Below, in pieces: positions 31,668-38,877 of a stretch of DNA of 61,798 nucleotides. Both the position numbers and the translations under genes were made by a program. Source of the DNA: Sphingomonas sp. 1F27F7B (GTDB lineage: Bacteria; Pseudomonadota; Alphaproteobacteria; Sphingomonadales; Sphingomonadaceae); assembly GCF_005503355.1 (NCBI RefSeq), contig NZ_SCMK01000027.1, positions 1 to 61,798 of the forward strand, in the 5' to 3' direction. How positions within the stretch are numbered: position 1 is the first letter of the stretch; each line of letters opens with the position of its first letter. A model generated the notes under the pieces. It saw only the letters and a list, made by a program, of their open reading frames with translations. It ran no database searches and was not told the origin of the DNA.

Positions 31668-31988
31668 TCAGAAGAAGTCGATCTTGTCGGCGATGATCTC
31701 GCAGCCGTACCGGGTGACTCCGTCGCGATCCTCCCAACTCGAATAGTGCAGCCGGCCGGTGATGGCGACGACATCGCCCTTCTTGCGCGAGGCGCCGGCC
31801 TTGCCGAGGCCGTTGAAGCAGGTGACCTTGTGGAACTCTGTCTCTTTGGCGGTGTAGCCGGTGGCGTCGTCGACATAGGTCTTGCCGTCCCTGAGCTTCA
31901 CGCGATCGGTCGCGACAATGAGGGTGGTGACGGCGCCGCGGGTCTCGGGGTCCTTGGCGACGCGGCCGGCGAGATTGACGTTGTTCAT
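31668..31988 (-). CDS. ssb: Single-stranded DNA-binding protein (SSB-like)
   Basis: A 106-residue OB-fold protein. The ATG at 31988 follows GAGGAGC and starts MNNVNLAGRVAKDPE, the usual SSB beginning; the longer frame upstream is leader sequence. Core strands LIVATDRVKLRDGK, TEFHKVTCFNGLGK and KGDVVAITGRLHYSSWED match SSB. The long acidic C-terminal tail of chromosomal SSB is missing; the protein ends ...IIADKIDFF, so it keeps a short Asp-Phe-Phe tip. A plasmid SSB probably coats the incoming transfer strand. It has a 399-base hairpin-rich leader. Confidence 0.9.
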   Translation of the reverse strand: MNNVNLAGRVAKDPETRGAVTTLIVATDRVKLRDGKTYVDDATGYTAKETEFHKVTCFNGLGKAGASRKKGDVVAITGRLHYSSWEDRDGVTRYGCEIIADKIDFF

Positions 31989-32387
31989 GGTAGTGCTCCT
32001 CGTTGGGTCCAGCGGCCTTCCCGCCGGTGACACCGAAGAGCGGCGTGCGGAGAGGGTCCGCACCGTAGCGTCAGCGGAGGGGAACCCCTGGAGGGAGTTG
32101 GCGCGGGCAGCCGCGAAGCGGCAACACGGGCGACCGGATGGGGTTGCGGGACGTCTTCGTCTCGCCGCAGGTGTCAGGAACAGGCGAAGGAAGGCTGCTG
32201 GCCGCGGCGGGGCTCTACCCGATGGACGATCGCGCGGCGCGCTGCTCTTGACCCCGGCGCCGGCGGCGGAGCGCCCTCAGGAGTTCGTGCTCAGCAATCG
32301 GTGACGGGCAAGCCCGTTCGGCGAGGCCCGCTAGACGCAGCGATCGGGATTGAGGGCAGAGCCTCGTATTGCTCGGCCTCGGCGGCC
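31989..32387. other. 399-base gap with hairpins, no gene
   Basis: This gap is the leader of ssb on the minus strand. It contains several GC-rich hairpins, for example GTGCGGA/TCCGCAC around 32040-32065, but no coding frame with a ribosome site. Plus-strand open frames here are shadow-like and Arg/Pro-rich. Confidence 0.5.
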
Positions 32388-32579
32388 TCAGGCGCGAAAT
32401 GGCAGACGGAGTTTCGCGCGGCGGGACCTTTCGCGCGCGGTATCATGCTCATCAGCCCATCGGTCGGCGGCGATCTCTTCGTCCGTAGGTCGCGCGCCCG
32501 CGAGATCGGCCCGCTGCTTGTCGCTCAAGGTCTCGGCCGTGCTCACCGCCCGATTGCCGTGCCGCTGGTTCGTTCCCAT
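32388..32579 (-). CDS. Small charged protein, uncertain
   Basis: A 63-residue charged protein with GGAGTGAG about eight bases before the ATG. It contains LSDKQRADLAGARPTDEEIA, an Arg/Asp-rich helix. It follows the toxin gene on the same strand by 65 bases. A plus-strand frame covers the same bases but has no ribosome site. It could be a real small gene or a chance frame. Confidence 0.4.
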   Translation of the reverse strand: MGTNQRHGNRAVSTAETLSDKQRADLAGARPTDEEIAADRWADEHDTARERSRRAKLRLPFRA

Positions 32580-32644
32580 GTGTTCTCACTCCGAAGTCGC
32601 GATGATCCGCGCCGCGTGGCAAATGCGGGCGCGGCCGATACTGG

Positions 32645-33082
32645 TCAGGAGGTACGCTTGACCTGCGTGACCTTGCCGGCGTCGTAGGCGGCGAGCCAGC
32701 GGGTGCGGATGGTTTCGTAGAAGGCGGTTGGAAGCTGACCGTATGCAACCTCGCCCAATGGATCGCCGGGCACCGTCCGAAGATCGGGCCCGGGCCATTG
32801 AAAATAGTTGAGCTCCGTGAGGACGACCCACGAGCGATCATCATCGAGCCCGAGACGAACCTTCGTCGCGTGCGGAATTTCAACGGCAAGGCTCGTGTCG
32901 GACGGCGGCGTATGGGTCACTGGCAGGATGGTGACCATCTTGGCGCCTGCCTTATTTGTCGTCGCGAGCAGCACGGCGCAGGGACGGTCTTTGCTGCCTT
33001 CTTCGTGACCTGCCTTTGCTTCATGGCTCCAGAGATACGAGTAGCGAATTACGAGGCCGGGAACTGGATCGGGAATTTGCAC
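32645..33082 (-). CDS. PemK/MazF-like toxin of a toxin-antitoxin pair
   Basis: A 145-residue protein. The N-terminal part PVPGLVIRYSYLWSHEAKAG, then KDRPCAVLLATTNKAGAKMV and TILPVTHTPPS, has the order of the PemK/MazF fold: a V-x-R-Y strand, the D-R-P-C/A strand and the P-V-T-H strand. MazF-like toxins cleave RNA. The C-terminal half is longer than in classic MazF (about 110 residues). It is three bases downstream of the antitoxin gene. The gene order (antitoxin first) fits a classical autoregulated addiction module that stabilises the plasmid. Confidence 0.7.
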   Translation of the reverse strand: MQIPDPVPGLVIRYSYLWSHEAKAGHEEGSKDRPCAVLLATTNKAGAKMVTILPVTHTPPSDTSLAVEIPHATKVRLGLDDDRSWVVLTELNYFQWPGPDLRTVPGDPLGEVAYGQLPTAFYETIRTRWLAAYDAGKVTQVKRTS

Positions 33083-33085
33083 TCG

Positions 33086-33346
33086 TCAGGACTCGACCTC
33101 GTGATCGAAGGCAGCGGCTTCTGCCGGCGCTCGCGCCGCTCGAACCCCCTCCACGATTTCCTCCGGCACGTCAGTCAACGTGAAGACCTCGCGATCGCGC
33201 CGCTTGAGCCGCTGATATTCGGCGGCCGACATCAACACGAGGCTATCGTGGCCATGATGCGTGATGGTAAGGGGCGCAACCAGCGCCTGGCGGCTGATGC
33301 GGCCGAAGGCCTTTGACGCCTCAACGGAACTGACAGTCTGGGGCAT
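33086..33346 (-). CDS. Phd/YefM-type antitoxin
   Basis: An 86-residue protein starting MPQTVSSVEASKAFGRISRQ, the Phd/YefM DNA-binding N-terminus, followed by PLTITHHGHDSLVLMSAAEY and QRLKRRDRE, the conserved strand and helix. The C-terminal tail should wrap around the toxin. There is a GGAGA ribosome site. The palindrome at 33360-33383 lies just upstream and is the probable operator for repression by the antitoxin or the complex. Confidence 0.85.
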   Translation of the reverse strand: MPQTVSSVEASKAFGRISRQALVAPLTITHHGHDSLVLMSAAEYQRLKRRDREVFTLTDVPEEIVEGVRAARAPAEAAAFDHEVES

Positions 33347-33359
33347 GGTGATTCTCCTG

Positions 33360-33383
33360 TCCGGAAAGTACGGAGTTTCCGGA
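33360..33383. promoter_or_regulatory. Probable toxin-antitoxin operator
   Basis: TCCGGAAA and TTTCCGGA form a perfect eight-base inverted repeat around an eight-base spacer, 14 bases upstream of the antitoxin ATG. Position and symmetry fit binding by a dimeric Phd-type antitoxin. Confidence 0.7.
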
Positions 33384-33452
33384 TAAATTTCAAGTCCTCT
33401 CTGTCGCGCGCGCGAGGACGATAGCTGAGGACACGGTCACAGGGAAACGAAG

Positions 33453-33521
33453 GCAGGGCCCGCTTGCCGTGAGGCAAACGAGCCCTGCGGGGTTGCCGCG
33501 CGCCGGAGGGACGCGCGCGGC
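33453..33521 (-). terminator. Double hairpin after the DUF736 gene
   Basis: On the minus strand, GCCGCGCGC/GCGCGCGGC (nine pairs, 33495-33521) is followed by a second stem-loop of GCAGGGC/GCCCTGC with an inner GTTTGCC/GGCAAGC-type stem (33453-33488). It starts 16 bases after the stop at 33537. No long T run follows. Confidence 0.55.
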
Positions 33522-33536
33522 AGGGAGAGAGGATCG

Positions 33537-34049
33537 TCAGTCGGCCATCTCGGGCGTGCGGCGACGGCGGCCATTGCCCTGCGCGGGCTCGCCGCCGAAC
33601 GCGCCCTCGGCCGAGGATTCACCCAGGCCATCCGTACCGGCGAGGCCGTTCGGCTTGGCCGGCTCGTCCGCACCGGGCAGCGGCGGCAGGCTGTCGTCGG
33701 CCGGGGCGGTGTCGGTCGGCGCATCGCGGCGGCGGTTGGGACGCGACCAGACGATGTTGTACGAGCCGTCGTCCTGACGGAACGCCGAGATGTAGAGCGG
33801 CTTGTCGAGGCTGGGATCCTCGATCTTGCCGTTGAGGAACATTTCGCCGGTCGCATTGGACGCCAGCTCGAACAGTGAGCCGACCTGGACCCACTGGCGT
33901 GCCGCCGAGAGCGCGAGGATCTCGAACTTGGGCGCACGCGGATTGGCGGAATGGACGGTGCGAAGGGCGATGACGATCGCGACCGTGAGCGTCGAGATTT
34001 TGCCGGTGTAGGTGCCGCTGGCGTTCTGGGTGATGGTGCCGATGTTCAT
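33537..34049 (-). CDS. DUF736 domain protein
   Basis: A 170-residue protein. The ATG at 34049 is preceded by AGGAGA and begins MNIGTITQNASGTYTGKIST, the hallmark of DUF736, a small beta-rich family typical of alphaproteobacterial plasmids. The domain continues with FELASNATGEMFLNGKIEDP and LYISAFRQDDGSYNIVWSR. A Pro/Gly/Asp-rich tail of about 55 residues follows and is poorly conserved in type. The role is unknown; plasmid maintenance is usually assumed. It has its own leader hairpin and terminator-like structures. Confidence 0.88.
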   Translation of the reverse strand: MNIGTITQNASGTYTGKISTLTVAIVIALRTVHSANPRAPKFEILALSAARQWVQVGSLFELASNATGEMFLNGKIEDPSLDKPLYISAFRQDDGSYNIVWSRPNRRRDAPTDTAPADDSLPPLPGADEPAKPNGLAGTDGLGESSAEGAFGGEPAQGNGRRRRTPEMAD

Positions 34050-34115
34050 GGGAAGTCTCCTGAGAAAGTGCGCTCGAACCCCTTGTCCGAACACCTTCTC
34101 TCACCCGCTCCTCTC

Positions 34116-34133
34116 CTCGGCCGTTCGGCCGAG
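34116..34133. repeat. Hairpin in DUF736 leader
   Basis: CTCGGCCG-TT-CGGCCGAG has eight perfect pairs over two bases. It lies between the gene ending at 34213 and the DUF736 start, so it may stop upstream transcription or be part of the DUF736 leader. Confidence 0.45.
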
Positions 34134-34212
34134 TAAGGCGCGCCAGCGCCGCTCCGACGCGCCACTTCGGCGCCGTCGGGTACTTCAGGGCCTCGCAATC
34201 ACGCGATGCGTG

Positions 34213-34533
34213 TCAAGTCTGGGGAGCGCTTGCCGATGGCCGCCACAGGGCAATGACATCCTGCATCTCTTCGGCGAAACCGAGACCGTCGATATAGACG
34301 GCGCCGCGGTCGTTCTGGCCGAGAAAGCCGATCACGCTCGTGATGTCGTTTGCCACGTCGATGTCGAGGCCGAACATGTCGGCGATCTCGAAATGACCAA
34401 GCTCCGGGCCATTCCACCAGGCCATCAGAAAGTTCGCGACGCGGCGCGCCTGCCCGGTGTCGCCCATGGCGAGCGGGATAAGCCGTGTCAGCGCCGCACG
34501 GGCGGAATCATAATCTGTCGGTACGGACGTCAT
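34213..34533 (-). CDS. Small hypothetical protein
   Basis: A 106-residue protein; the ATG at 34533 begins MTSVPTDYDSARAALTRLIP. A helical first half contains MGDTGQARRVANFLMAWWNG, followed by LGHFEIADMFGLDIDVANDI and GQNDRGAVYIDGLGFAEEM. It resembles small uncharacterised plasmid proteins of alphaproteobacteria (DUF7673-like). No catalytic residues can be named. Confidence 0.65.
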   Translation of the reverse strand: MTSVPTDYDSARAALTRLIPLAMGDTGQARRVANFLMAWWNGPELGHFEIADMFGLDIDVANDITSVIGFLGQNDRGAVYIDGLGFAEEMQDVIALWRPSASAPQT

Positions 34534-34606
34534 CGGTTTTCTCCGCGCGCAGAGGGTATCGAGGCGAAACCCGGGCGCAAGCGTTTCTGCCTCGAACGGC
34601 CCGATC

Positions 34607-34936
34607 CTAATGAATCGAGCCGAACAGCCGCCGCTTGACCTCGGCCTGGTGCCGGCCATCCTTCTCGCCGATCGTCGCGGTCATGTCGGCGAGGAGCTGT
34701 TCGGCAAGCCTCGGCGGGATTTCCGCATAGGGCGTGATAACGGCGATCGCGGCCTCGGGCGTGGGAAGCTCGCCCGGTTCCGTGCCCCGCCAGATCAGCG
34801 CTTCCCCTTCATCGGGCTCATCATCGGTGCGAAAGCACACCTGAGCATAATAGGTCTGGAGCGGTCGGTCCCAGCCTACCGCCGCGCAGATGACGTCGGG
34901 ATGGCCGGCCTTGGGCGGGAGAATGTGCCTGCTCAT
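34607..34936 (-). CDS. Hypothetical plasmid protein
   Basis: A 109-residue acidic protein. ICAAVGWDRPLQTYYAQVCF and EALIWRGTEPGELPTPEAAI suggest a small alpha/beta fold. Its start overlaps the stop of the next gene upstream (ATGA), so the two are coupled. Function unknown. Confidence 0.65.
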   Translation of the reverse strand: MSRHILPPKAGHPDVICAAVGWDRPLQTYYAQVCFRTDDEPDEGEALIWRGTEPGELPTPEAAIAVITPYAEIPPRLAEQLLADMTATIGEKDGRHQAEVKRRLFGSIH

Positions 34937-35139
34937 GCGTGTGTCCTCCGCATTCTGTGCGCGACGTGCCGCGCGGCGCCTTCGGCGCTGTTGATGGCCT
35001 GACCTGCTGCCGATGCCGCGCGGCGCGCGCCCGCCCTGCGCAGCAGGTTACGGGCTTCGCGCAGGCGTTCAACGGCAATCGCAATGGCTTGTCCGTCCTC
35101 GGACGTCGCGGGTGTGATGCGGCGCAAGATTACCTCCAT
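34933..35139 (-). CDS. Small basic hypothetical protein
   Basis: A 68-residue Arg/Ala-rich helical protein (ERLREARNLLRRAGARRAAS) that may bind nucleic acid. Its stop overlaps the next start as ATGA, which supports coding. It starts 34 bases after the DUF3768 gene's stop on the same strand. Confidence 0.55.
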   Translation of the reverse strand: MEVILRRITPATSEDGQAIAIAVERLREARNLLRRAGARRAASAAGQAINSAEGAARHVAHRMRRTHA

Positions 35140-35172
35140 TTTGGTTGGAAATTGGCGAGGCGACTGATCGGC

Positions 35173-35523
35173 TCAATCGTCGCAGGGGAGCATGATCGTC
35201 AGGACACGGACGGTCACCGCGGCGTCGGCAGGATCTTCCGAGCCCCATTCGAGCGAGGGATCGTAATAATCGATGCGAAAGCAGACGATGTGACCCTCGA
35301 GCTCGAACTGCCCGTAGTTGCGTTCCGGGCCGTCATCAGGCTTGAATTCGTAGCGCCGGACGGCCGCGAGTACCGCGGCCTGGGCGACGGCTTCGCTGAC
35401 GATGCGGTCGCCGCCTGCCAATGTGGCGAGACAGGTCGCCGTCATCACGATCCGCGCGTTTCGATCGAGGCCGAGCCGCACGCGGTCATTGAGCTCGGCG
35501 ATCCGGGATATGGTGCTGGTCAT
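35173..35523 (-). CDS. DUF3768 domain protein
   Basis: A 116-residue protein starting MTSTISRIAELNDRVRLGLD with the DUF3768 core FELEGHIVCFRIDYYDPSLEWGSEDP cut into two strands (residues about 73-98) and a final VTVRVLTIMLP strand. DUF3768 is a plasmid-associated family of unknown role. Its start overlaps the stop of the PP-loop gene as ATGA, so the two are translationally linked. Confidence 0.85.
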   Translation of the reverse strand: MTSTISRIAELNDRVRLGLDRNARIVMTATCLATLAGGDRIVSEAVAQAAVLAAVRRYEFKPDDGPERNYGQFELEGHIVCFRIDYYDPSLEWGSEDPADAAVTVRVLTIMLPCDD

Positions 35524-36482
35524 GCTGCCTCCATCAAGCCGGCGTTGAAACTCGCGATCCATTCTTCCATCGTCGGCCGCTCGGCGATCGGCACGATGCT
35601 GGCGGCGTCCTGGAAACGGATGAGATCGGTCGGCGCATCGCGACGGATCGCGTCGATCTCGGCCTCGGGGAGCAGCCGCTCGGCGCGGATGAAATCGGTG
35701 ATCCTGCCGGGCCGGGTCCTGGTCGATCGGCGCCACAATCCCTCGACGGTGCGCAGGCGCGGTTCGGCGCGGGCCTCAATCAGGACAATCAAGCGAAGGC
35801 ACCACGCCGGCAGGGCGCGTACTTCATCGGGCCGGATGGCGCCGCAGAAGAAGCAGCTCGACTTGGGCGGCACCGGGAGACCGGCGGCCTCGATCCGGGC
35901 GATGCAGCGATCGCGCGTCCAGTTCCATTCGCGCAGCGGATAGCGGCACTGGAACAGCGGATCGTCCAGCCCGGCAGCATGGGCATGACGCCGGGAATCG
36001 GAGGGCGACGTGTCGTAGCCGATCAGCCGCTCGACCTTCTGCCCATTCGCCCATGCGGCGCGAGCCGGTGCCCATTGCTTCAGGAAAGCGTCTTGCGGCG
36101 CCACCTTCCATTTGAGGCTGTGCCGTCCAAGGCTGATGCTCGGCAGTGTCGCGTTCGTGAGGACATTGGCGAGGATCGAATAGTAAGGCGGCCAATGCTT
36201 GAAACGCGTGGGCACATAGCGGACCACCTCGTAGGGAATGCCGCGCGCCGCCATCCAGAGCGAGATCACTCTCTGATACTCGTAGGTTTCCGGCTTTTCG
36301 GCACCGGGATCGGCCGTCAGGACCAGGTCGGGCGGCTCGCCGCGCGATTCGAGTTCGACGAGGAGAGCGGTTGAATCGACGCCGATCCCATAAGCAAGAA
36401 CGACCGGCGGGGGCGCGGCAACAAGGATGTAGTCGACCGGCGCGCGAGCCCCAGCGGACTCGACAGTTGGATGTGGAAGCAT
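35520..36482 (-). CDS. PP-loop ATPase of the PAPS reductase-like (adenine nucleotide alpha hydrolase) family
   Basis: A 320-residue protein; the ATG at 36482 gives a normal start, while the longer frame is Pro/Gly-rich. The PP-loop is VVLAYGIGVDSTALLVEL at about residues 27-44, in place of the usual S-G-G-x-D-S. Downstream are ADPGAEKPETYEY, SLGRHSLKWKVAPQ and a Cys pair in SSCFFCGAIRPDE. Enzymes of this group activate a substrate with ATP; phage and plasmid versions resemble PAPS reductase and DndC-type sulfur proteins. No dnd genes are present. Its target, perhaps a nucleotide or tRNA/DNA base, is unknown. Confidence 0.75.
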   Translation of the reverse strand: MLPHPTVESAGARAPVDYILVAAPPPVVLAYGIGVDSTALLVELESRGEPPDLVLTADPGAEKPETYEYQRVISLWMAARGIPYEVVRYVPTRFKHWPPYYSILANVLTNATLPSISLGRHSLKWKVAPQDAFLKQWAPARAAWANGQKVERLIGYDTSPSDSRRHAHAAGLDDPLFQCRYPLREWNWTRDRCIARIEAAGLPVPPKSSCFFCGAIRPDEVRALPAWCLRLIVLIEARAEPRLRTVEGLWRRSTRTRPGRITDFIRAERLLPEAEIDAIRRDAPTDLIRFQDAASIVPIAERPTMEEWIASFNAGLMEAA

Positions 36483-36704
36483 GGGGCTTCGAGTCCTTGA
36501 GGGCGGCAAAATTGCCGCCCCGCCCGGCCCCCCTCCCCTCTCTGCTGGAATCGGAGCAGGCATCGTCCGATCCGCAATCGGACGGAAGCACGATGGTCAT
36601 TACGCGGATGATCCGCTCATGCGGCCTGGGCGGCGGCGCCTATTGCTTGGAGAGGGCCTCCTGCAGCGCGGCCTTCACCTTTGAGCCAGTACCGAGACAG
36701 AGAG

Positions 36705-36974
36705 TTACAGGTAGCGCGAGATCGCCTTGAAATCCTCAATCGCCCTGGCCGCGCCGCCTTCGTCCGCGGCATGGCTTAGGCAATGGTCGATATGATCGTT
36801 GATGAGGGCGCGCTTCGCGCTCGCCACGGCCTTCTCGACCGCATCGAGCTGCTGCGCGACGTCGACGCAGGTCCGCCCCTCCTCGATCATGGTGACGATG
36901 CTGCGGAGATGCCCCGTGGCGCGATTGAGCCGCTTGATGATCGCCGGGTGGCTGGCGTGCTTGTGGTTGCTCAT
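36705..36974 (-). CDS. CsoR/RcnR/InrS-family metal-sensing repressor
   Basis: An 89-residue all-helical DUF156 repressor. Metal ligands are Cys36 (GRTCVDV), His61 and Cys65 (INDHIDHCL), with His4, His6 and His9 at the N-terminus. The Cys-His-Cys set is shared by copper sensor CsoR and nickel sensor InrS; the N-terminal histidines and the neighbouring nickel-type exporter favour Ni/Co sensing. The ATG at 36974 gives the usual start. It is divergent from the MFS gene, and two palindromes at 37018-37061 are the likely binding sites. Confidence 0.88.
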   Translation of the reverse strand: MSNHKHASHPAIIKRLNRATGHLRSIVTMIEEGRTCVDVAQQLDAVEKAVASAKRALINDHIDHCLSHAADEGGAARAIEDFKAISRYL

Positions 36975-37017
36975 CGGTCTATCTTTCACCACCCAAAACG
37001 CTTGTCGAGGAATTCAT

Positions 37018-37061
37018 ACATCCCCCCCAAGGGGATGTTGCACACATCCCCCCAGGGGGAT
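37018..37061. promoter_or_regulatory. Tandem operators for the metal-sensing repressor
   Basis: ACATCCCC-CCCAA-GGGGATGT (37018-37038) and ATCCCCC-CA-GGGGGAT (37046-37061) are C/G-tract palindromes flanked by A/T, the operator type of RcnR/CsoR/InrS proteins. Centres are about 26 bases apart. They lie between the divergent repressor and exporter genes, 12 bases before the exporter ATG. Confidence 0.8.
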
Positions 37062-37072
37062 AGGGAGAGACC

Positions 37073-38410
37073 ATGCTTCATGTGCTCGCCAACCGCACCT
37101 ATCGCCACCTGTTTCTGGCGCAGATGATCGCGCTCGTCGGGACGGGCCTGGCGACGGTCGCGCTTGGACTGCTCGCCTATGACATTGCCGGCGGCGATGC
37201 GGGCGCGGTGCTGGGAACGGCGCTGGCGATCAAGATGATCGCTTATATCGGCGTTGCGCCGATGGCGGGCGCCTTCGCCGACCGGGTGCCGCGCAAGGCG
37301 CTGCTCGTCTCGCTCGACCTGGTCCGCGCCGCCGTCGCCATCTGCTTGCCGTTCGTCACCGAGGTCTGGCAGGTCTATATGCTGATCTTCGTGCTGCAAT
37401 CGGCCTCGGCGGGGTTTACCCCGACCTTTCAGGCGACCATTCCCGACGTTCTGCCGGAGGAAGCCGATTATACCCGCGCGCTGTCGCTGTCCCGGCTCGC
37501 CTATGACATGGAGAGTCTGACCAGCCCGATGCTCGCGGCCGCGCTGCTGACGGTCATCAACTTCCACTGGCTGTTCTCGGGCACCGCGATCGGCTTTGTC
37601 GCTTCGGCCGCGCTGGTCGTGACCTCGGGCCTGGCTAAAACGGTGGCCGCAGCGACCCGCAGGATGGGCATCTACGACAAGACGACGCGCGGCATTCGCA
37701 TCTACCTCAAGACGCCGCGGATGCGCGGCCTGCTCGCCGTGACGCTGGCCGCGGCGGCGGCGAGCGCGATGGTGATCGTCAATACCGTCGTGATCGTGCG
37801 CGGGCTCGGGCTCGGCCAGCGGGACGTGGCGCTGACCCTGGCCGCCTTTGGCGGCGGCTCGATGTGCGCCGCTTTCGCGCTGCCCCGCATCCTCGATCGC
37901 GTCGCCGACCGCGCGATCATGATCGGCGCCTCGTTCTTGCTGGTCCTCGGCTTGGCCGCGTTGACTGCGATCAGCGCCATGATTCCGCCGGGGCAGGCTT
38001 ATTGGCACATTCTGCTCGGTGGCTGGCTACTACTCGGCGTCGCTTATTCGATGAGCGTCACGCCGGGCGGCCGGCTGCTGCGGCGTTCAGCCAGTTCGGA
38101 AGACCGGCCTGCATTGTTCGCGGCGCAGTTCGCACTCAGCCATGTCTGCTGGCTGATCGCCTATCCGCTGGTCGGCCAGCTTGGCGCGCGGGTGAGCATG
38201 ACCGCCGCATTCGGCGGTATGGCCGCGCTGGCGGCGGTTGGTGCGGTCGCGGCGCTGCTGCTGTGGCCGGCGAACGACCCGGACTCGGTGTCGCACCGTC
38301 ACGATGATCTTCCGGCCGATCATCCCCATCAGCGTGACGCTCACGCCGACGGCGATGCCAAGCACGCCTTCGTGATCGATGACCTCCACCCGCGTTGGCC
38401 GACGACATGA
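37073..38410 (+). CDS. nreB: NreB-like MFS nickel exporter with His-rich tail
   Basis: A 445-residue inner-membrane transporter of the major facilitator superfamily with about 12 membrane segments. The MFS signature ADRVPRKALLVSLD lies in the loop between segments 2 and 3. The last 45 residues are cytoplasmic and His/Asp-rich (SVSHRHDDLPADHPHQRDAH and more), as in NreB/NrsD nickel exporters. The GGGAGAG ribosome site lies five bases before the ATG. It is controlled by the divergent CsoR/InrS-like repressor. It is followed by a coupled gene (ATGA) and the CzcCBA-like genes. Confidence 0.9.
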   Translation: MLHVLANRTYRHLFLAQMIALVGTGLATVALGLLAYDIAGGDAGAVLGTALAIKMIAYIGVAPMAGAFADRVPRKALLVSLDLVRAAVAICLPFVTEVWQVYMLIFVLQSASAGFTPTFQATIPDVLPEEADYTRALSLSRLAYDMESLTSPMLAAALLTVINFHWLFSGTAIGFVASAALVVTSGLAKTVAAATRRMGIYDKTTRGIRIYLKTPRMRGLLAVTLAAAAASAMVIVNTVVIVRGLGLGQRDVALTLAAFGGGSMCAAFALPRILDRVADRAIMIGASFLLVLGLAALTAISAMIPPGQAYWHILLGGWLLLGVAYSMSVTPGGRLLRRSASSEDRPALFAAQFALSHVCWLIAYPLVGQLGARVSMTAAFGGMAALAAVGAVAALLLWPANDPDSVSHRHDDLPADHPHQRDAHADGDAKHAFVIDDLHPRWPTT

Positions 38411-38823
38411 GCAACACTCGCGCATTGCCAGGGCGATTACTCTCGCGTTACCAAAGAGCGGTGATCGCGACACCTTTCCGCACCAAGCTTGTTCGGGGCC
38501 GCCCTTTGGCGTTGCTCCTGATGCTGCTCGCCCTGGTGGGGATGGTCGGCATTGCGAGCTGGCACGATTCGAAACCCCACGTTCATGACATCGCGAGTGC
38601 CGAGCATGTGATCGAGCTTAGCGATCATCATCCCGGCGACCTGCCGCAGCCAAGCGATCCGCTGCACCTCGCAGCGCATGTCGTCCTGCAAGGGCTCGCC
38701 ATTCCGGCCGAGCCGGCAGTCATCGCAACCGCGCCCGCTCTCGCGGTCGTGTGGACGATGGCGGGGCCAGCCGCGGTCGATTCTCTCCCGCCGATATCGA
38801 TCCTGCGCCCCCCACGGGACTGA
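38407..38823 (+). CDS. Small membrane-anchored protein between exporter and RND genes
   Basis: A 138-residue protein; the ATG overlaps the exporter stop as ATGA. One membrane segment (ALLLMLLALVGMVGIASW, about residues 35-52) is followed by an outside part containing KPHVHDIASAEHVIELSDHH, which could bind metal, and a C-terminus ending SILRPPRD. This resembles small CzcI-like or DUF2946-type proteins that sit before metal efflux operons and are thought to help in metal handling. The exact family is not certain. Confidence 0.7.
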   Translation: MSNTRALPGRLLSRYQRAVIATPFRTKLVRGRPLALLLMLLALVGMVGIASWHDSKPHVHDIASAEHVIELSDHHPGDLPQPSDPLHLAAHVVLQGLAIPAEPAVIATAPALAVVWTMAGPAAVDSLPPISILRPPRD

Positions 38824-38877
38824 CGGTCCGACGCGGCATCGTCGCAGCGGGAACCAGTCAGCTCGAAGGGAATAATC

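Noticed and set aside
32301..32687. 128-codon plus-strand frame
   Set aside because: Covers the leader of ssb and antisense of other genes; no ribosome site.
36371..36730. 119-codon plus-strand frame near the metal region border
   Set aside because: Antisense to the PP-loop gene start, with no family or ribosome site; checked as a possible remnant gene but nothing is recognisable.
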